From Noviherbaspirillum sp. (GTDB lineage: Bacteria; Pseudomonadota; Gammaproteobacteria; Burkholderiales; Burkholderiaceae), in NCBI GenBank assembly GCA_028292785.1, contig JAQGLQ010000204.1:1-8840 (forward strand): a DNA stretch of 8,840 bases, in the 5' to 3' direction. The translations under genes were made by a program, and so were the position numbers. Numbering within the stretch: the first letter of the stretch is position 1; each line of letters starts with the position of its first letter. The notes under the pieces are model-generated. The model had not been told where the DNA came from, searched no databases, and worked only from the letters and a program-made list of their open reading frames with translations. Shown here one piece after another: positions 6,003 through 8,840 of the stretch.

Positions 6003-6758
6003 TCAGGACCAGTGCACGATTCTTTTTTCGATGCGAATGAAAATGAAATTCAGCAGGTAGCCGACGATCCCCAGGGTGAGGATGCCGGCGTACATCTGCG
6101 CCACTTCAAAGCTGCGTTGCGCCTGCAGGATGAAATAGCCGATCCCGCTGTTCGCCGCGACCATCTCCGAGATGACCACCATGATCAGGCCGATGCCGAG
6201 GCTGATGCGCAGGCCGGTGAAGACATGCGGTATCGCGGAAGGGAAAATGATCTTGCGCAGGATGTTGTAGCCGTTCAGGCCGAAGGTCCTGCCGGTATCG
6301 ATCTGCACCGCATCGACATGCTTCACGCCGCTATAGGTATTCAGCAGGATCGGGAAGAATGTCGCGGCGGCGATAAGGAATACTTTCATCTCCGTGCCCA
6401 GCCCGAGCAGCAGGATGGCCACCGGAATGTAGGCCGGCGTGGGAATCGGACGCAGCAACTCCACCAGTGGTTCGAGCAGGTTGTCCATGATGCGGAAGTA
6501 TCCCATCAGCAGCCCCAGCGTGATACCGCAGAAGGCTGCGAGGAAGTATCCGATGAACATCCGGTAAAGGCTCGCGCCGAGCTGTTCGACAATCACGCCG
6601 GAATAGATAAGCTTCCACCACGCCTGCAACACCGTGCTGATGGGCGGGAAGGATAGCGACTGCGTCATGCCGCTCTTCACCGAAATTTCCCACAGTCCCA
6701 GCAGGGCCACGATGAGTACGAAACCGAGCAGGCGGCCGTTCCACCATTTCGCGTTCAT
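6003..6758 (-). CDS. ABC transporter permease, SsuC/TauC-like (module B)
   Basis: This 251-residue inner-membrane protein would form the channel of the module B importer. Hydrophobic segments lie near residues 9-25, 64-86, 107-121, 125-141, 187-201 and 222-242. The EAA-type ATPase-coupling loop is at about 154-183 (DTGRTFGLNG, then RKIIFPSAIPHVFTGL), and LRPIPTPAYIPVAILLLGLG (102-121) is typical of the nitrate/sulfonate-type permeases. Its N-terminus is shorter than that of the module A permease, lacking the polar Pro/Gln leader. The ATG at 6758 shares one base with the ATPase stop (TAATG), a sign of translational coupling. Compared with module A the permease and ATPase genes are in reverse order. 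Confidence 0.93.
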   Translation of the reverse strand: MNAKWWNGRLLGFVLIVALLGLWEISVKSGMTQSLSFPPISTVLQAWWKLIYSGVIVEQLGASLYRMFIGYFLAAFCGITLGLLMGYFRIMDNLLEPLVELLRPIPTPAYIPVAILLLGLGTEMKVFLIAAATFFPILLNTYSGVKHVDAVQIDTGRTFGLNGYNILRKIIFPSAIPHVFTGLRISLGIGLIMVVISEMVAANSGIGYFILQAQRSFEVAQMYAGILTLGIVGYLLNFIFIRIEKRIVHWS

Positions 6759-7573
6759 TATTTTTCCCCTCTTTCCGCTTTATAAATCTCTTCATACAGA
6801 CGATGTCTGTATTTCAGAAAGCCGGGTTGCTCGGGCGTCGTCAGGTGATTGCGCGGATAAGGCAGATCGATCTCCATATCGAGCGCGAGGTTCAGCGGCG
6901 ACCGATGCAGGACGATGACCCTGTTCGACAGATAGACCGCTTCTTCGATATCGTGGGTGACGAACAGGATGGTCAATCCCAGCTTCTCCCACAGCTCCAG
7001 CACCAGGTCCTGAAGCGATGCGCGCGTCATCGCGTCGACCGCGCTGAACGGCTCGTCCATCAGCAGCACATCGGGCTCGCATGCTAGTGCTCTGGCGATG
7101 GCGACGCGCTGCTGCATGCCGCCCGACAGCTGGCGCGGATAGTAATCGCCATAGCCGGCGAGGCCGACCTGCTTGATCATGTTCTGGCAGCGCTCGTTGA
7201 TTTCCTTGCGCGACCATTTGCCCCGGCTTTCCATGCCGAAGGCGATGTTCTCGCTCACCGTCCGCCATGGAAAGATCGACTTCGTGTACTGCTGGAAGAG
7301 ATAGAGCATCTCGAACGGCGGTTCGGTGATGACCTTGTTACGCAACACGATCTCGCCGCCATCCGCGCCTTGCAGGCCGGCGACGATCTGCAGGAGGGTC
7401 GACTTGCCGCACCCGGAAGCGCCCAGCAGCGATACGAAGCTGCCTTTCGCGATCGAGCCCTGGACGTTATTGAGAATATTCCGCCGCGCGCTGCCGGTCC
7501 CGAAATGTTTCGAGATGCTCTTGATTTGAATGAATTCGTCATCGGGACGATTCATGGTCTGCTGTGACGACAT
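6758..7573 (-). CDS. ABC transporter ATP-binding protein, SsuB/TauB-like (module B)
   Basis: This 271-residue ATPase would power the module B importer. Motifs are complete: Walker A GASGCGKS at 51-58, Q-loop Gln94 (YLFQQYTKSIFPW), signature LSGGM at 149-153, Walker B VLLMDE at 169-174, SAVD at 177-180 and switch His207 (FVTHD). The segment YYPRQLSGGM is shared with the module A ATPase, but much of the rest differs, so they are paralogues rather than a recent copy. The ATG at 7573 is preceded by GGGAGAG about nine bases upstream and lies 27 bp after the binding-protein stop. A second ATG at residue 7 is possible, but conserved sequence only begins near residue 14, so both fit. The stop overlaps the permease start by one base. 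Confidence 0.93.
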   Translation of the reverse strand: MSSQQTMNRPDDEFIQIKSISKHFGTGSARRNILNNVQGSIAKGSFVSLLGASGCGKSTLLQIVAGLQGADGGEIVLRNKVITEPPFEMLYLFQQYTKSIFPWRTVSENIAFGMESRGKWSRKEINERCQNMIKQVGLAGYGDYYPRQLSGGMQQRVAIARALACEPDVLLMDEPFSAVDAMTRASLQDLVLELWEKLGLTILFVTHDIEEAVYLSNRVIVLHRSPLNLALDMEIDLPYPRNHLTTPEQPGFLKYRHRLYEEIYKAERGEK

Positions 7574-7600
7574 CCTGCAGTCTCTCCCTTGAGCGCCTGA

Positions 7601-8626
7601 TTATTTCACTGCCGTCGAATAGAGGACGGTGTCCGCCTTCATATCCGAGTTGATCAGTTCATGGCGCTTCATCAAATCGATCAGAGTCTGAACGGTGGCT
7701 TTGTCGACATTGGCGTTCCACATGATCGGCTTCATTTTCTTGATCGTGTCGATATTGATGCCGGTGAATTCAGCAATCAGTTTTTGCGTCTCTTCAGGAT
7801 TTTTTTGCAGATACTCGTTCGTCTTGCGCATCGCATTGACGAACTTCTGAGCCGCCTGCTCATGCGATGCCAGCCATTTCTCCGATGCCCAGAAAGCGCC
7901 TATCGGTTGACCCGGGAGCGCCTCGACCGCCGGATAGGAAATGGCGCGCAGCTTGCTGTTCGCCGCCATTTTTGATGTGAACGGTTCCACGTTGAATACG
8001 GCATCGACCTGCTTGTTCAGCAACGCATCTTCCATGTTCGGATAGGGCAGCTCGATGAAGCTGACGGCATTTTTGTCGATGCCGTTTTTCGACAGCACTT
8101 CAACCATCGACAACCATGTCTGGTTCTTGATGTGGTTGACCGCGATGCGCTTGCCTTTCAGGTCCTTGGGGCCGGCAATGCCGGCGTCCGCGTTGACAAA
8201 GATCGCCTGGGTGTCTTCGCCTTCCTTGGCCGCGATTTCGTTCTGCATCACCATCTTGAAATCGAATCCCTTGTCTCTCGCCTGAATTGCCGACGATGGA
8301 ATGCTGAGCGTGATATCGATTTTTCCCGCGCTGACCGCAGGCAGCAATTCGGCGCCGCCGCCCATCTGGGTGAAGGTGACTTTCAGGCCTTCTTCCTTGA
8401 AATGGCCGAGCTTTTCGGCGGCGTACAAGTTGCTGAGCGCAGCGATTTTCAGCGTGCCGATATTCAAAGGAATGGCGGCGTCGGCACCCGCGGTGGGGGC
8501 GGATGTCGCCGGGGCGGCTTCCGTTTTCGGTGCTTCCTTGCCGCAGCCCGCCGCGACGAGCAGGACCAGCGCTCCGAGCGCGGTCCGCCAAACCTTGCCT
8601 GATTCTTGCAGTGCTTGAGTCAACAT
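7601..8626 (-). CDS. ABC transporter substrate-binding lipoprotein, NMT1/SsuA-like (module B)
   Basis: This 341-residue protein has a lipoprotein-type signal: basic and hydrophobic residues 11-27 ending VAAGC, with lipidated Cys28 predicted. The -3 residue is Ala rather than the usual Leu, so the lipobox is slightly off consensus. An Ala/Pro/Thr-rich tether follows (about 29-53), then the binding domain opening with LKIAALSNLYAAEKLGHF (59-76) and EEGLKV. Later segments DLKGKRIAVNH, KQVDAVFNVEPF and FWASEKWLASH are typical of NMT1/SsuA-like binders. It should be membrane-anchored in the periplasm and supply the module B permease. The ATG at 8626 has AAGGA eight bases upstream. The gene lies 85 bp after the cysteine-hydrolase stop, with a hairpin and T-run between them. 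The ligand is unknown. Confidence 0.9.
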   Translation of the reverse strand: MLTQALQESGKVWRTALGALVLLVAAGCGKEAPKTEAAPATSAPTAGADAAIPLNIGTLKIAALSNLYAAEKLGHFKEEGLKVTFTQMGGGAELLPAVSAGKIDITLSIPSSAIQARDKGFDFKMVMQNEIAAKEGEDTQAIFVNADAGIAGPKDLKGKRIAVNHIKNQTWLSMVEVLSKNGIDKNAVSFIELPYPNMEDALLNKQVDAVFNVEPFTSKMAANSKLRAISYPAVEALPGQPIGAFWASEKWLASHEQAAQKFVNAMRKTNEYLQKNPEETQKLIAEFTGINIDTIKKMKPIMWNANVDKATVQTLIDLMKRHELINSDMKADTVLYSTAVK

Positions 8627-8634
8627 TCTTATTT

Positions 8635-8639
8635 TCCTT
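8635..8639 (-). promoter_or_regulatory. Shine-Dalgarno sequence of the module B binding protein
   Basis: AAGGA on the minus strand, eight bases before the ATG at 8626, in an A-rich context expected to be unstructured and efficiently translated. It lies just downstream of the hairpin and T-run at 8656-8689. Confidence 0.6.
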
Positions 8640-8655
8640 TTTGTGTGAACTGGTC

Positions 8656-8689
8656 AAAAATCGTTCGGTTCGGCCATGCATCCGAACCG
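8656..8689 (-). terminator. Intrinsic-terminator-like hairpin inside module B (possible attenuator)
   Basis: On the minus strand CGGTTCGG (8682-8689) and CCGAACCG (8666-8673) form a perfect 8-bp GC-rich stem with an 8-base loop, followed after five bases by TTTTT (8656-8660). It begins 23 bp after the cysteine-hydrolase stop and lies upstream of the binding-protein ATG. It could end or attenuate the upstream transcript, or protect its 3' end. Because the five-base gap before the T-run weakens it as a terminator, partial read-through into the transporter genes is plausible. Confidence 0.5.
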
Positions 8690-8711
8690 TTGCTGCGGCC
8701 CGAAGTCTTGG

Positions 8712-8840
8712 TCAGCCGGCCTTTTGCGCGGGCTGATAGTTATCCAGCCATCCGATTACCTGCTCCAGCGGCAGGACGTCGCCATACTTCATGTTGATGT
8801 CCATGAGGCTGACTTTGTGCGAGATCTCGCTGCGGTCGCC
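8712..8840 (-). CDS. Isochorismatase-family cysteine hydrolase, C-terminal fragment (module B)
   Basis: The frame enters from the right edge and ends at a TGA at 8712-8714, giving 42 residues. The visible part aligns without gaps to the C-terminus of the module A cysteine hydrolase: DRS-x2-SHK-x2-L-x-D-x3-KY-x-DV is shared, 12 identities in the first 22 residues. This places it in the isochorismatase-like superfamily, whose last helix region often carries this H-x3-L-x-D-x3-KYGDV pattern. The Asp-Lys-Cys triad would lie outside the window, so activity cannot be judged. It would supply the module B counterpart of the second hydrolytic step and probably begins, or lies near the start of, the module B operon. 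Residues after WLDNY form a short non-conserved tail. Confidence 0.8.
   Translation of the reverse strand, partial: GDRSEISHKVSLMDINMKYGDVLPLEQVIGWLDNYQPAQKAG

Noticed and set aside
595..8626. Naming the importers as taurine, alkanesulfonate, nitrate or thiamine-precursor transporters (tau, ssu, nrt, thi)
   Set aside because: The subunits match this broad ABC class only at family level. No sulfonate monooxygenase, nitrate reductase or thiamine gene is nearby, so a substrate or symbol would be unsupported.
1..8840. CRISPR array, tRNA or rRNA genes, transposase or integrase
   Set aside because: I looked for regular direct repeats, cloverleaf-like sequence and mobile-element protein motifs and saw none.

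Overview
The window looks like a stretch of a GC-rich proteobacterial chromosome. Gene style, secretion signals and a CCCGG/CCGGG-type terminator fit a betaproteobacterium of the Burkholderiales, possibly Oxalobacteraceae. That placement is an impression from codon use and family style, not a search result. From about position 595 to the right end almost all DNA is coding and every gene lies on the minus strand, so transcription runs from high to low coordinates.

The content is two consecutive five-gene modules. Each encodes the same five functions: (i) an ABC-type periplasmic substrate-binding protein of the NMT1/THI5/SsuA-like class, (ii) an ABC ATPase of the SsuB/TauB class, (iii) an ABC inner-membrane permease of the SsuC/TauC class, (iv) a cytoplasmic NodB-fold hydrolase related to PuuE allantoinase ('polysaccharide deacetylase' family), and (v) an isochorismatase-like cysteine hydrolase. 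In transcription order, module B (8840 to 5095) is cysteine hydrolase (only its C-terminus is in the window), lipoprotein binding protein, ATPase, permease, NodB-fold hydrolase. Module A (4823 to 595) is secreted binding protein, cysteine hydrolase, NodB-fold hydrolase, permease, ATPase. The proteins of each type are clearly homologous between modules but well diverged, and the gene order is shuffled.

The likely joint role is uptake and two-step hydrolysis of a small nitrogenous compound. The transporter imports it, the PuuE-like enzyme opens a cyclic amide, imide or ureide, and the cysteine hydrolase removes ammonia or a carbamoyl group from the open-chain product. The substrate cannot be read from the sequence. 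The 271-bp gap between the modules carries a terminator-like hairpin for module B and, for module A, a candidate sigma-54 (-24/-12) promoter with an upstream dyad, which would fit nitrogen control.

The left end (1-594) is different. It has the C-terminal tail of an unrecognised plus-strand gene (1-135), then about 460 bp without a convincing gene, visibly less GC-rich and containing several perfect inverted repeats. It is probably the boundary of the catabolic locus.
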